Made by a program: the position numbers and the translations under genes. Below are positions 1-8,389 of a stretch of 64,000 nucleotides of DNA, piece after piece (the stretch's first letter is position 1; every line of letters starts with the position of its first letter). Under the pieces are notes generated by a model, which was not told where the DNA came from, made no database searches, and saw only the letters and a list, made by a program, of their open reading frames with translations. The stretch comes from Variovorax paradoxus (GTDB lineage Bacteria; Pseudomonadota; Gammaproteobacteria; Burkholderiales; Burkholderiaceae_C), in NCBI RefSeq assembly GCF_024734665.1, contig NZ_CP102931.1:1300001-1364000 (forward strand), written 5' to 3'.

Positions 1-1
1 C

Positions 2-589
2 AGCGACAGCACCACCGGCACGCTGGCCGCCGCCAAGTACACCGAAGCCATGCTCGGCTACGCACTGCGCCCGGCGCTGAACGACCGGCTCAACCTGCTC
101 TTCAAGTACACCTACCTGTACGACCTGTCGTCGCCGGGGCAGGTGGTGTCGGGCGGTGTCGACTCGAGCCTGGGCACCGTGTCGACCACCGGCATCGACT
201 ACCAGCAGCGCAGCCACGTGTTCGCGATCGACGCCACCTACGACATCGACCCGCGCTGGACCATCGGCGGCAAGTACGCCTGGCGCCGCGGCGAGCTGCG
301 CGCGAGCCGCGACAACTCGTTGCCGTGGTTCAAGAGCTCGGCCGAACTCGCCGTGCTGCGCGTCGACTGGAAGCTGGTGCGCAACTGGGACTGGATGCTC
401 GAGTGGCGCACGCTGCGCGCCAAGGAACTCAAGGACCGCAAGAGCGGCTGGGTCACCGCCGCGTACTACCACGTCAACGAGAACCTGAAGGTGGGCGTGG
501 GCTACAACTTCACTGACTACTCGGACAACCTCACCGACATGAGCTACCGCAGCAAGGGGTGGTTCCTGAACGTGCTCGGCAAGTTCTGA
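2..589 (+). CDS. outer-membrane beta-barrel protein, C-terminal part (5' end outside window)
   Basis: The reading frame is open from the first bases of the window, so the gene starts upstream. What remains is about 195 residues of alternating polar and aromatic strands, such as LNLLFKYTYLYDL, AIDATYDIDPRWTIGGKYAW and LKVGVGYNFTDYSD. This is typical of an outer-membrane barrel. The protein ends in a terminal phenylalanine (LNVLGKF), matching the C-terminal signature recognised by the BAM assembly machinery. The missing N-terminal part prevents naming the family or the cargo. Barrel location is well supported; function is not known. Confidence 0.6.
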   Translation, partial: SDSTTGTLAAAKYTEAMLGYALRPALNDRLNLLFKYTYLYDLSSPGQVVSGGVDSSLGTVSTTGIDYQQRSHVFAIDATYDIDPRWTIGGKYAWRRGELRASRDNSLPWFKSSAELAVLRVDWKLVRNWDWMLEWRTLRAKELKDRKSGWVTAAYYHVNENLKVGVGYNFTDYSDNLTDMSYRSKGWFLNVLGKF

Positions 590-620
590 CGAAGCCCGTG
601 CCATGCGCGAAGGACACGAC

Positions 621-905
621 ATGCCCATCACGGTTCCGCTGGTCGACATCGCGCAGGCGCTGGCGCGGGCGGGCTGCCCCGGCAACCGTTGCGACCGCTA
701 CCGGCTCTACGAGGAGTGGGCGCGCGATTTTCAGGCCGACTTCGAGGCCCGCACCGCGGCCGGCCGCAAGCCGGAGCGCACCTACCTGCACGACGTGACG
801 GCCTTCGCGTTGCGCCGGGCGGCGGCCTACGGGTTCGACGCGCGCTGCGAGGACTTCGGCGCGCGGCTGTGCAGCGAGGCGCGGCTGGTTGCCGGCGTGC
901 GCTGA
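621..905 (+). CDS. small hypothetical protein (94 aa)
   Basis: A short soluble protein rich in Arg and Ala, with no signal peptide or membrane segment. I do not recognise a family. An upstream in-frame ATG lies at 603, but the ATG at 621 has an AAGGA-type ribosome site about six bases before it and is preferred. It follows the barrel gene by about 30 bases on the same strand and may be cotranscribed. Codon use (strong G/C at third positions) supports a real gene. Its C-terminus contains two cysteines (RCEDFGARLCSEA) of unknown meaning. Confidence 0.5.
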   Translation: MPITVPLVDIAQALARAGCPGNRCDRYRLYEEWARDFQADFEARTAAGRKPERTYLHDVTAFALRRAAAYGFDARCEDFGARLCSEARLVAGVR

Positions 906-924
906 CCCTGGAAGAACCCGGTAC

Positions 925-1989
925 CTAGGAGCTTTCGCGCTGCTCGATGCGGAACGGGATCAACACTGTCTCCGCAGGCGGCCGATGCCCCTCGCGCGCA
1001 CCGTCGATCACACGCAGCAGCAGTTCGCCCGCCGCCTTGCCGATGCCCACGCAATCCACCGCCACGGTGGTGATGCGCGGATGGCAGGCGCGCGCCACTT
1101 CGAAGTCACCGAAGCCCGCAATCGCGATGCGGCCCGGCACGTTCCAGCCGCGGCGCTGGCATTCCATCAGCGCGCCGAAGGCCGAGAGGTCTGACACGCA
1201 GATCACCGCATCCACGTCGGGCCACTGACGCACCAGCTGCACCACCGCCTCGCCGCCTTGCGCCATCGAGATCGGCGGCTGGCCGAAGCTGATGACGCGG
1301 CCGTCGGGTAGACCCAGTTCGCGGATCGCCTCCGCATAGCCGCGCTGCCGGTCCGCGCCGCGCGTGTCGCGGTTCGATGTGCCGCCGATGAAGGCGATTC
1401 GCCGGTAGCCCTTGCCGTGCAGGTGGCGCACCATCGCGGCCGCAGCCTGCGCGTTCGAGAAGCCGACCGTGTGTTCGATGGGTGTGGCGGGCAGGTCCCA
1501 GGTCTCGACCACCGGTACGCCGGCGGCCTGCAGCATCGAGCGCGCGGCGGGCGTGTGCGAGCCGCCCGTGAGGATCACGCCTTCGGGCCGGCGCGCGAGC
1601 ATGGCGCGCAGCAGGCGCTCTTCTGTTTCCACGCGGTAGTCGGTGTAGCCCAGCAGCAGTTGCAGGCCGCGTGCTTCCACCGCCGCGGTGATGCCCTGCG
1701 CGGTTTCCGAGAAGTTGGAGTTGTTGAGCGACGGGATCAGCACCGCGATGAAGCCCGAGCGCTTGCTGGAGAAGGTGCGTGCCGTCTGGTCGATGACGTA
1801 GCCCATTTCCTCGCAGGCCTGCAGGATGCGTTGGCGCAGCGCCTCGGAGGTCACGCGGTCGCTGCTCGCGCCGCGGTTGAGCGCGCGCGACACCGTCATC
1901 TTCGACACACCGACGCGCGCGGCCACGTCGGCCATCGTCGCGGGGCGGGTGAGGGGGGCGGCAGCAGCGGTGGCTTTGTTTGGAGGCAA
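925..1989 (-). CDS. LacI-family transcriptional regulator
   Basis: A 354-residue LacI/GalR-type repressor. Residues about 18-40 form the LacI helix-turn-helix (MADVAARVGVSKMTVSRALN), followed by a hinge helix and a periplasmic-binding-protein-like effector domain (SGFIAVLIPSLNNSNFSET onward, TSNRDTRGADRQRGY, VICVSDLSAFGAL). The length is normal for the family. It is transcribed divergently from a sugar lactonase/ABC transporter operon. Two near-identical palindromes between the two units look like its operators, so it probably represses that operon and itself until a sugar or sugar acid binds. The GntR-type operator sequence hints at a gluconate-like ligand, but the ligand cannot be read from the sequence. 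Confidence 0.92.
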   Translation of the reverse strand: MPPNKATAAAAPLTRPATMADVAARVGVSKMTVSRALNRGASSDRVTSEALRQRILQACEEMGYVIDQTARTFSSKRSGFIAVLIPSLNNSNFSETAQGITAAVEARGLQLLLGYTDYRVETEERLLRAMLARRPEGVILTGGSHTPAARSMLQAAGVPVVETWDLPATPIEHTVGFSNAQAAAAMVRHLHGKGYRRIAFIGGTSNRDTRGADRQRGYAEAIRELGLPDGRVISFGQPPISMAQGGEAVVQLVRQWPDVDAVICVSDLSAFGALMECQRRGWNVPGRIAIAGFGDFEVARACHPRITTVAVDCVGIGKAAGELLLRVIDGAREGHRPPAETVLIPFRIEQRESS

Positions 1990-2040
1990 GGGCTTCTTTC
2001 TCTCTCGGAAATGCGGGTTCGAGGATATGCGACGCGGGGT

Positions 2041-2056
2041 CAGATACCGATAACCT
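2041..2056. promoter_or_regulatory. putative LacI-type operator, copy 1
   Basis: CAGATACCGATAACCT contains GATACCGATAAC, which differs by one base from the reverse complement of the second copy at 2149-2160. It lies about 50 bases upstream of the regulator's start codon. Central-CG palindromes of this kind are typical LacI-family operators. Confidence 0.6.
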
Positions 2057-2057
2057 G

Positions 2058-2112
2058 TAAATCGCCGATTTAGGTATGTAAAGAATACAGCGATTGATTC
2101 TTTTATAAGAAT
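2058..2112. promoter_or_regulatory. two perfect inverted repeats in the regulator/lactonase intergenic region
   Basis: The first is TAAATCG-C-CGATTTA at 2058-2072, a perfect 7-bp inverted repeat with a one-base centre. The second is ATTCTT-TTAT-AAGAAT at 2097-2112, a perfect 6-bp inverted repeat. This AT-rich stretch, between the two LacI-type operators, is the most likely promoter zone for both divergent units. The first repeat could be a site for another regulator. Confidence 0.4.
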
Positions 2113-2146
2113 GAAAAATAGCGCAATCAGCGTACGGGAAAAGCCT

Positions 2147-2162
2147 AAGTTACCGGTATCTT
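2147..2162. promoter_or_regulatory. putative LacI-type operator, copy 2
   Basis: AAGTTACCGGTATCTT is symmetric at 14 of 16 positions around a central CG. It lies about 50 bases before the lactonase start and 106 bases from copy 1. The core is very like the known E. coli GntR/IdnR operators (TTACCGGTA type). Two spaced operators would allow repression by looping. Confidence 0.65.
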
Positions 2163-2213
2163 TTGCGGTGCCACACTGCGAGCCCCAAGTTCAGGGAAAC
2201 CAGCGCCGTGGCC

Positions 2214-3137
2214 ATGACCATCGAAGTCTTCGATTCCCGTTTCGCCCCCGTGGCCCGCGATGCCGGTCCGCTCGAGCGCCTGTGCACCGGTGCCGCCTGG
2301 AGCGAAGGTCCGGTGTGGATGCGCGAAGACGGCGCGGTGCTGTGGAGCGACATTCCCAACAACCGCATGCTGCGCTGGCATGCCGAAGGCGGCATGAGCG
2401 TGTGGCGCGAGGGCGCGGAGTTCACCAACGGCCACACCCGCGAGGCCGACGGCGCTTTGCTGCATTGCTCGCACGGCCAGCGCGCCATCGTGCGCACGCG
2501 CTTCGGCCCGGGCCTGCTGCCGCTGGATGACGAGGTGGTGGTCGACCGCTATCAGGGCCGCCGGCTCAACTCGCCCAACGACATCGTCGTGAAGCGCGAC
2601 GGCAGCATCTGGTTCACCGATCCGCCGTACGGCATCGTGTCCGACCATGAAGGGCACAAGGCCCAGAGCGAACTGGGCCGCAACCATGTGTTCCGCTTCG
2701 ACCCCGCAAGCGGCGCGTTGCGCTCGGTGAGCGATTTCGTCGAAGAGCCCAACGGGCTGGCCTTCTCGCCCGACGAAAGCATCCTCTATGTGAGCGACAC
2801 ATCGGCCGCCTTGCGCACCGACGGCTCGGGGCATCACCATATCGTCGCCTTCGAGGTGATCGGCGGGCAGGACCTTGCCAGCCCGCGCGTGTTCGCGGTC
2901 GTGAACCCGGGGCTTGCGGACGGCTTTCGCGTCGACGTGCACGGCTTCGTCTACACGAGCAGCGCCGACAGCGTACAGGTCTATCACCCTGACGGCACGC
3001 GCATGGCGCGCATTGCGGTGCCGGAGAAGGTGGGCAACCTGACCTTCGGTGGCAATGACGGCAACGAGCTGTTCGTGTGCGCCTCGACATCGCTCTACCG
3101 CATTCGCCTGAACACCCGCGGGGCGGTGCGCGCATGA
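2214..3137 (+). CDS. SMP-30/gluconolactonase-family sugar lactonase
   Basis: A 307-residue six-bladed beta-propeller of the SMP-30/gluconolaconase/LRE family, which opens sugar-acid lactones with a divalent metal. Family landmarks are the metal-binding Glu in WSEGPVW (about residue 31), LNSPNDIVV, WFTDPPYGI, PNGLAFSPDE and YVSDTSA. An upstream in-frame ATG at 2163 overlaps operator 2. The ATG at 2214 gives the usual family N-terminus, although its ribosome site is weak. The last codons overlap the ABC ATPase gene by ATGA, so the lactonase is the first gene of the sugar-uptake operon. The sugar is unknown. Confidence 0.9.
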   Translation: MTIEVFDSRFAPVARDAGPLERLCTGAAWSEGPVWMREDGAVLWSDIPNNRMLRWHAEGGMSVWREGAEFTNGHTREADGALLHCSHGQRAIVRTRFGPGLLPLDDEVVVDRYQGRRLNSPNDIVVKRDGSIWFTDPPYGIVSDHEGHKAQSELGRNHVFRFDPASGALRSVSDFVEEPNGLAFSPDESILYVSDTSAALRTDGSGHHHIVAFEVIGGQDLASPRVFAVVNPGLADGFRVDVHGFVYTSSADSVQVYHPDGTRMARIAVPEKVGNLTFGGNDGNELFVCASTSLYRIRLNTRGAVRA

Positions 3138-4660
3138 GCACCGCTTCTGCCTTGCTGCAGTTCCAGGGCATCAGCAAACGCTTCGGCGGCACGCAGGCGG
3201 TCGACAACGTCACGCTCGACGTGCGCGCCGGAGAAATCCTCGCGCTGCTCGGCGAGAACGGTGCGGGCAAGTCCACGCTCATCAAGCTGCTCGCGGGTAT
3301 CTATCCCGCGGACCAGGGCGAGATTCTTTTCGACGGCCGACCGCAAGCCGACTGGCGGCGCAGCGACCGGCGCGAGCAGCCGGTTGCGTTCATCCACCAG
3401 GACCTGGGCCTTGTCGAATGGATGACGGTTGCCGAGAACGTGGGCCTGGGCACCGGTTATCCGCGCCGCTTCGGCCTCATCGACTGGTCCGCCGCGAACG
3501 ACACGGCGCGCCGCGTGATGGCGCGCGTGGGCTGCGACATCGATCCAGGCCGCCGCGTGTTCTCGCTCACGCGCGCCGAGAAGTCGCTGCTGGCCATCGG
3601 CCGCGCGCTTGAAGTGAAGGCGCGGCTGCTGGTGCTCGACGAGCCCTCGGCCAGCCTTCCGATGAGCGACGTGGAGCGCATGTTCGGCGTGCTGCGCGAA
3701 TTGCGCCGGCAGGGCATGGCAATGCTGTACGTGTCGCACCGGCTCGACGAGGTGATGGCCATTTCCGACCGCGCGGCCGTGATGCGCGACGGCAAGCTGG
3801 TGGCGGTGAAGGACACGGCGCAGACGAACGAGGGCGAACTCGTCGGGCTGATCGTGGGCAAGGCGCTGTCGGCTTCGGTGCAGAAGGCGAAGGCACCTGA
3901 ACCCGGGAGCGGCGAGCCTGTGCTGCAGCTCGACGGCGCGGCCAGCGGCAACGCCGGCCCGTTGAGCCTCGCCGTGCACCGCGGCGAAGTGCTGGGCCTC
4001 GTCGGCCTGCGCGGCGCGGGCCACGAGGCCATCAGCCGCGCGATCTTCGGCCGCGAGCCGCTGTCGGCCGGCCGCATGCGACTGCTCGGCAACGCATGCG
4101 CCTTCACGTGTTCCGCCGACGCCATTCGCGCCGGCGTGGCCTACGTTGCCGGCGAGCGCCTTGAAGAAAACCTTGCCGGTTCGATGACCGTGCTGGAGAA
4201 CCTCTTTCCCAACGCCGCATTGCATGGCGACCGTGGCCTTGCCTTCGACCGCCCGCGCCGGGAGAACGACCAGGCACTCGCGCTCATCCGGCGCTTCGAC
4301 GTCAATCCGCCCGCGCCGTCCGCCGAAGTGCAGCAGCTCTCCGGCGGCAACCAGCAGAAGGTGGTGCTGGCGCGCTGGTTCCACCTGGACAAGCCGCTGG
4401 TAGTGCTCGAAGAACCCACCGCAGGCGTGGACGTTGGCGCCAAGCGGCAGATCTACGGCGTGCTGCGTGAGCGCGCCGAGGCCGGCACGGCGCTGATCGT
4501 CGTCTCCACCGACTTCGAGGAAATCGCGACCGTGTGTACCCGCGTGCTCGTGTTCCGCGACGGCCTGATCGCGGCCGAACTCACGGGCGACGCGATCACG
4601 GTCGAAAAGCTATTGGCATTGGCAGCAGGCGCGGCAACGCGCGAGGAGATTCACGCATGA
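3134..4660 (+). CDS. sugar ABC transporter, double ATP-binding subunit (RbsA/XylG type)
   Basis: A 508-residue protein with two ABC domains, as in ribose/xylose-type importers. The N-terminal domain has Walker A GENGAGKST (residues 40-48), Walker B LLVLDEPSA (about 165) and the H-loop YVSHRLDEV. The C-terminal domain has the degenerate P-loop GLRGAGHEA usual in this class, then LSGGNQQKVVLARW and VLEEPTAGVDVGA. The first domain's signature is divergent (LTRAEKSLLAIGRAL). It starts within the ATGA overlap with the lactonase gene and ends in an ATGA overlap with the permease gene. It energises import by that permease and binding protein. Confidence 0.93.
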   Translation: MSTASALLQFQGISKRFGGTQAVDNVTLDVRAGEILALLGENGAGKSTLIKLLAGIYPADQGEILFDGRPQADWRRSDRREQPVAFIHQDLGLVEWMTVAENVGLGTGYPRRFGLIDWSAANDTARRVMARVGCDIDPGRRVFSLTRAEKSLLAIGRALEVKARLLVLDEPSASLPMSDVERMFGVLRELRRQGMAMLYVSHRLDEVMAISDRAAVMRDGKLVAVKDTAQTNEGELVGLIVGKALSASVQKAKAPEPGSGEPVLQLDGAASGNAGPLSLAVHRGEVLGLVGLRGAGHEAISRAIFGREPLSAGRMRLLGNACAFTCSADAIRAGVAYVAGERLEENLAGSMTVLENLFPNAALHGDRGLAFDRPRRENDQALALIRRFDVNPPAPSAEVQQLSGGNQQKVVLARWFHLDKPLVVLEEPTAGVDVGAKRQIYGVLRERAEAGTALIVVSTDFEEIATVCTRVLVFRDGLIAAELTGDAITVEKLLALAAGAATREEIHA

Positions 4661-5745
4661 GCAGTTCCATCCGGTCCACGGCGCTGGAGCCCGACAAGTC
4701 CCTCGACGGCGAGGCCATTTCCCTTGCGCAGAGCATCGGCCGCGCGATGCCGGTCTACGGGCTCGTGGTGCTGATGGTGGCGCTGGCGCTGCTGTTCTCG
4801 GTGCTGCTGCCCGACACCTTTCCGACGCTGTTCAACCTGCGCGCGATCCTGGCCGACAAGTCGGTGATTGCACTGCTGGCACTGGCCGCGACCATCCCGA
4901 TGATCACCGGCAAGATCGATCTCACGGTGGGCTACGGCATTGTGCTGTGGCACATCCTCGCGATCAGCCTGCAGACGCAGCTCGGCCTGCCGTGGCCGGC
5001 GGCAGTGCTGGTGGTACTGGCGTGCGCGGCGCTGTTCGGCGTGCTCAACGGACTGCTGGTCGAACTGGCGCAGATCGATTCGTTCATCGCCACGCTGGGT
5101 ACGGGCACCGTGATCTACGCGGTGGCCATGTGGCACAGCGGCGGGCGGCAGGTGGTGGGCGAGTTGCCCGACGGTTTTGTCGGCATCGCGGGCGGCAACC
5201 TGCTGGGGCTGCCGGTGGGCGCGTTCTATGTGCTTGCGGTGAGCGTCACGCTGTGGGTCGTCACCGAGTTCACGCCGCTGGGCCGCGCGCTGTACGTGAT
5301 TGGCGCGAACCCGAAGGCGGCGCAGCTCAACGGCATTTCGGTGCGCAGGCATGTGATGGGCGCGTTCGTCGCGTCGGGGCTGCTGTCGGGCTTTGCGGGC
5401 GTGCTGCTGGCTTCGCGGCTGCAGATCGGGCAGGCGAGCGTGGGGCTCGAATTCCTGCTGCCTGCGCTGGTGGGTGCGTTCCTTGGTTCGACCACCATCC
5501 GGCCCGGTCGCGTGAACGTGTGGGGCACGCTGGTTGGCGTGGCGATTCTTGCCATCGGCATCTCGGGCATCCAGCAGTTCGGCGGCGCCTTCTATGTGGA
5601 GCCGCTTTTCAACGGCCTGACGCTGCTGGTGTCCATCGGCATCGCGGGCTGGGCGCAGCAGCGGCGCAACCGTTCGATCAAGCGGCGCATTGCCGAGCGG
5701 CAGCTCGATCACGCGCAACCCGTTCCCTCAACGCCGTCGGAATGA
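4657..5745 (+). CDS. sugar ABC transporter permease (RbsC/BPD_transp_2 family)
   Basis: A 362-residue polytopic inner-membrane protein with about ten hydrophobic segments. It shows the RbsC-type motifs ITGKIDLTVGYGI, IATLGTGTVIYAVAM, TPLGRALYVIGANPKAAQLNGI and GVLLASRLQIGQ. It overlaps the ATPase gene by ATGA, so translation is coupled. It forms the membrane channel of the importer encoded by the neighbouring genes. A longer upstream reading frame exists inside the ATPase gene but lacks the family N-terminus. Confidence 0.93.
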   Translation: MSSSIRSTALEPDKSLDGEAISLAQSIGRAMPVYGLVVLMVALALLFSVLLPDTFPTLFNLRAILADKSVIALLALAATIPMITGKIDLTVGYGIVLWHILAISLQTQLGLPWPAAVLVVLACAALFGVLNGLLVELAQIDSFIATLGTGTVIYAVAMWHSGGRQVVGELPDGFVGIAGGNLLGLPVGAFYVLAVSVTLWVVTEFTPLGRALYVIGANPKAAQLNGISVRRHVMGAFVASGLLSGFAGVLLASRLQIGQASVGLEFLLPALVGAFLGSTTIRPGRVNVWGTLVGVAILAIGISGIQQFGGAFYVEPLFNGLTLLVSIGIAGWAQQRRNRSIKRRIAERQLDHAQPVPSTPSE

Positions 5746-5773
5746 CGGCTCATCACAACGACTGGAGACAAGC

Positions 5774-6889
5774 ATGAAGAAGAGTGTTCCCGCACGCACC
5801 GTCGCCGCTGCCGTGCTGGCCCTGTGCGCCGCCACGCTGGCACCCAAGGCCATGGCCGATGACTTTCTCGATGCTGCGAAGAAGAAGGTCGAGATCGCGA
5901 CCATGACCAAGGAAAAGTGGGACGGCCCCACCACCGGCCCCAAGGCCAGCGCCGGAAAGACCATCGTCTTCGTCGCGGGCGACATGAAGAACGGCGGCAT
6001 CGTCGGCGTCAGCAAGGGCGTGGAAGAAGCAGCCCGCGCCATCGGCTGGACGGTGCGCGTCATCGACGGGCAGGGCACCGTGAGCGGGCGCACCGCCGCG
6101 CTCAATCAGGCGCTGGCCGTCAAGCCCGCGGGCATCGTGGTCGGCGGCTTCGACACCACCGAGCAGAAGGCTGCGTTCGCGGGCGCCGCGAAGTCGGGCA
6201 TTCCGCTGGTCGGCTGGCACTCGGGCGAGCAGCCGGGCCCGAACGACAAGGCGGGCCTGTACGCCAACGTGACCACCGTGACCGACGACGTGGCCGACGT
6301 CGCCGCCTCGTGGGTGGTGGCCGATTCTGGCGGCAAGGCCGGCGTGGTGATCTTCACCGACTCGCAGTACGCCATTGCGCTGTACAAGGCGCGCGCCATG
6401 GAGGCTGTCATCAAGAAGTGCGGCGGCTGCACCGTGCTGAGCTTCGAGGACAGCCCCATCGCCGAAAGCTCCACCCGCATGCCGCAGCTCACCACCTCGC
6501 TGCTGCAGCGCTTCGGCGACAAGTGGACGCACTCGCTGGCCATCAACGACCTGTACTTCGACTTCATGGGCCCCTCGCTCACGGCGGCAGGCAAGAAGGG
6601 CGACGGTTCGCCCAAGGCCGTGTCGGCCGGCGACGGCTCCGAGGCTGCCTACCAGCGCATCCGCACGCAGCGCTTCCAGGCCGGTACCGTGCCGGAGCCG
6701 CTGAACATGCAGGGCTGGCAGATCGTGGACGAACTCAACCGCGCCTTCGCCAAGGAGAAGTGGTCGGGCTACGTGCCCAAGGTGCACCTTGTGACGGTGG
6801 GCAATGTGGGCAAGGACGGCGGGCCGAAGAACGTGTTCGACCCGGACAACGGCTATCGCACGCAGTACAAGACCGTGTGGGGCAAGTAA
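5774..6889 (+). CDS. sugar ABC transporter periplasmic substrate-binding protein
   Basis: A 371-residue Peripla_BP-type binding protein. Residues 1 to about 28 are a clear Sec signal peptide (MKKSVPARTVAAAVLALCAA, then a cleavage site after AMA). The mature part has the sugar-binding-protein fold signatures IVFVAGDMKNGGIVGVSKGV, PAGIVVGGFDTTEQKAAF and GDGSEAAYQRIRTQRFQAGT. It has a good ribosome site (GGAG, six bases before ATG) and lies 28 bases after the permease. As last gene of the operon it supplies the ligand to the permease. The ligand is unknown, but the lactonase and LacI neighbours imply a sugar whose lactone is a metabolic intermediate. Confidence 0.92.
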   Translation: MKKSVPARTVAAAVLALCAATLAPKAMADDFLDAAKKKVEIATMTKEKWDGPTTGPKASAGKTIVFVAGDMKNGGIVGVSKGVEEAARAIGWTVRVIDGQGTVSGRTAALNQALAVKPAGIVVGGFDTTEQKAAFAGAAKSGIPLVGWHSGEQPGPNDKAGLYANVTTVTDDVADVAASWVVADSGGKAGVVIFTDSQYAIALYKARAMEAVIKKCGGCTVLSFEDSPIAESSTRMPQLTTSLLQRFGDKWTHSLAINDLYFDFMGPSLTAAGKKGDGSPKAVSAGDGSEAAYQRIRTQRFQAGTVPEPLNMQGWQIVDELNRAFAKEKWSGYVPKVHLVTVGNVGKDGGPKNVFDPDNGYRTQYKTVWGK

Positions 6890-6898
6890 CTGCCGCAA

Positions 6899-6916
6899 GG
6901 GTGCCGAGAGGCACCC
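6899..6916. terminator. hairpin between convergent genes, probable bidirectional terminator
   Basis: GGGTGCC-GAGA-GGCACCC is a perfect 7-bp stem with a 4-base loop. It lies nine bases after the binding-protein stop and just beyond the stop of the convergent phosphatase gene. There is no clear T-tract, so efficiency as an intrinsic terminator is uncertain. Confidence 0.5.
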
Positions 6917-6925
6917 CAGGTGCCT

Positions 6926-7870
6926 TCATCGGATCTCCTTGTGCACGAAGGTGGTGTTGTCGATGACGTTGTGCCTCTCGAGCCCGCGCTTGTTGAACAG
7001 CTTGATGTCGGTGCTCGCTGGCGAGTATTCGAGGATGCCGAAGTTCTCGCGTTCGCCGGTGTAGTAGTACTTGGTGACGAAGGCGCCGGAGGAGACGACC
7101 TCGAACATCTTCGTCTCGCCGGCTGGCGGCAGGAACGCGTTCTCGTGGATGTCGCCGGTCAGGAAGATCACGTTGCGCTTGTAGATGATTTCGCGGAATT
7201 TCGCGTAGTCGTCGCGGTAGCGCATCCAGCCGTTGCCGGTTGCGCGGATCGGCATGCCGGCGCAGATCAGCACGTAGCCTTGCTCGTTGGCCAGTTCCTG
7301 CTTGAGATAGTCGAGCTGCTTCTGCCCGAGCAGCGGGCTCGCGTCGCCGGGGTCTTTGCTGTACCAGCGGGTGTCGAGAAAAATCGCCTTGCCGATGCGC
7401 TGCTGCTGGTGCATCAGGGGCACCGAGTAGTAGATGCCGTCGGTCTTGGGGTCGAGGTGCGCGGGGTTGCGCAGCTGCTCGATCTCCATGTATTTGGTGA
7501 ACAGCCGGCGGGTTTCCTGCTTCACCGGCGCCTTGACGTCCGAGCCGTGCGCGTTGTTCCAGGCAAAGTCGTGGTCGTCCCAGGTGCCGTACACGCCGCC
7601 GCCGTTGTCCTGCCGCTGGCGCAGCGCGGTTCGCAGCGCCTTGAAATTCGGCACGTTCCATTGCGCTTCGTACTTTCCCCGCATCACGTCGGCGAACTTG
7701 GCGGCGTCCCACTTGGACGGTTCGCCAAGTTTGGGAAAGAAATCCATGTAGATCTGGTCGCCCAGCAGGAACAGGTAGTCCGGCTGCTCCTGCGCAATGC
7801 GGTCCCAGACATGCTGGTAGCCGCCGGGGCCGGACTCGAAGTTCATGCACGACGTGAAGGCGATCTTCAT
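6926..7870 (-). CDS. PhoD-like metallophosphatase (alkaline phosphatase D family)
   Basis: A 314-residue phosphoesterase of the PhoD/metallophosphatase superfamily. Metal-binding motifs are visible: FLLGDQIYMDFF (about residue 35), TWDDHDFAWNNAHG (about 100) and LTGDIHENAFLPPAGE (about 240). It has no Tat or Sec signal, unlike the second PhoD protein in this window (33963-35516), so it is probably cytoplasmic. It starts MKIAFTSCMNFESG, close to the usual start of the compact subfamily. It converges on the sugar transporter operon. The substrate is not known. Confidence 0.85.
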   Translation of the reverse strand: MKIAFTSCMNFESGPGGYQHVWDRIAQEQPDYLFLLGDQIYMDFFPKLGEPSKWDAAKFADVMRGKYEAQWNVPNFKALRTALRQRQDNGGGVYGTWDDHDFAWNNAHGSDVKAPVKQETRRLFTKYMEIEQLRNPAHLDPKTDGIYYSVPLMHQQQRIGKAIFLDTRWYSKDPGDASPLLGQKQLDYLKQELANEQGYVLICAGMPIRATGNGWMRYRDDYAKFREIIYKRNVIFLTGDIHENAFLPPAGETKMFEVVSSGAFVTKYYYTGERENFGILEYSPASTDIKLFNKRGLERHNVIDNTTFVHKEIR

Positions 7871-7987
7871 GGGGGCTCCTCATTCACCGGTCTGTATGCC
7901 GGGTGAGGCGGATCATAGGCAGCCCTTGCGCGTTGTCTCTCCGCAAAACATGGGATGGCGCCGTGTGCTCAGGCGCGCGCGCTCAGT

Positions 7988-8389
7988 TCAGAGCCAGTTG
8001 CCGCTTTGCGGCATCTGCACCTTCTCGGCCGGGTCGTCGCTGGTCACGAACGAGCCGATGGCGATGCTCAGCAGCGAGATGAAGATGCTTGCGAACAGCG
8101 CGGTCCAGAAGCCCGACACCTTGAAGCCCTTCACCAATGCCGCCACCAGCAGGATCATCAGCGCGTTGATGACCAGCAGGAACAGCCCGAAGGTCACCAG
8201 CGTCAGCGGCAGCGTGAGCACGATCAACAGCGGCTTGACGACGGCGTTGGCCAGGCCCAGCAGCAGCGCCGAGACCACCAGCGCGCCGGTGCTGTCGAAC
8301 TTGAGTCCGCGAAACAGGTGGCTGGCCACCCACAGCGAGATGGCGGTAATGGCCCAGTGGATGAGGAAGGGGGTCAGGTTGTTCAGCAT
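7988..8389 (-). CDS. phage holin family (Phage_holin_4_2) membrane protein
   Basis: A 133-residue membrane protein with four hydrophobic segments (AITAISLWVASHLF, LVVSALLLGLANAVV, LFLLVINALMILLVAALV, FWTALFASIFISLLSIAI). The conserved pattern GLANAVVKPLLIVLTLPLTL fits the Phage_holin_4_2/YvlD-type family. These are mostly chromosomal inner-membrane proteins of unknown function; the holin label is historical. The start at 8389 (MLNNLTPFLIHW) lies inside the end of the VOC gene, so the two genes overlap by seven bases and are likely cotranscribed. No prophage genes are nearby. Confidence 0.8.
   Translation of the reverse strand: MLNNLTPFLIHWAITAISLWVASHLFRGLKFDSTGALVVSALLLGLANAVVKPLLIVLTLPLTLVTFGLFLLVINALMILLVAALVKGFKVSGFWTALFASIFISLLSIAIGSFVTSDDPAEKVQMPQSGNWL

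Noticed and set aside
7988..8389. Holin-family gene as sign of a prophage
   Set aside because: The family is common in chromosomes and no phage structural, lysis or integrase genes are nearby.
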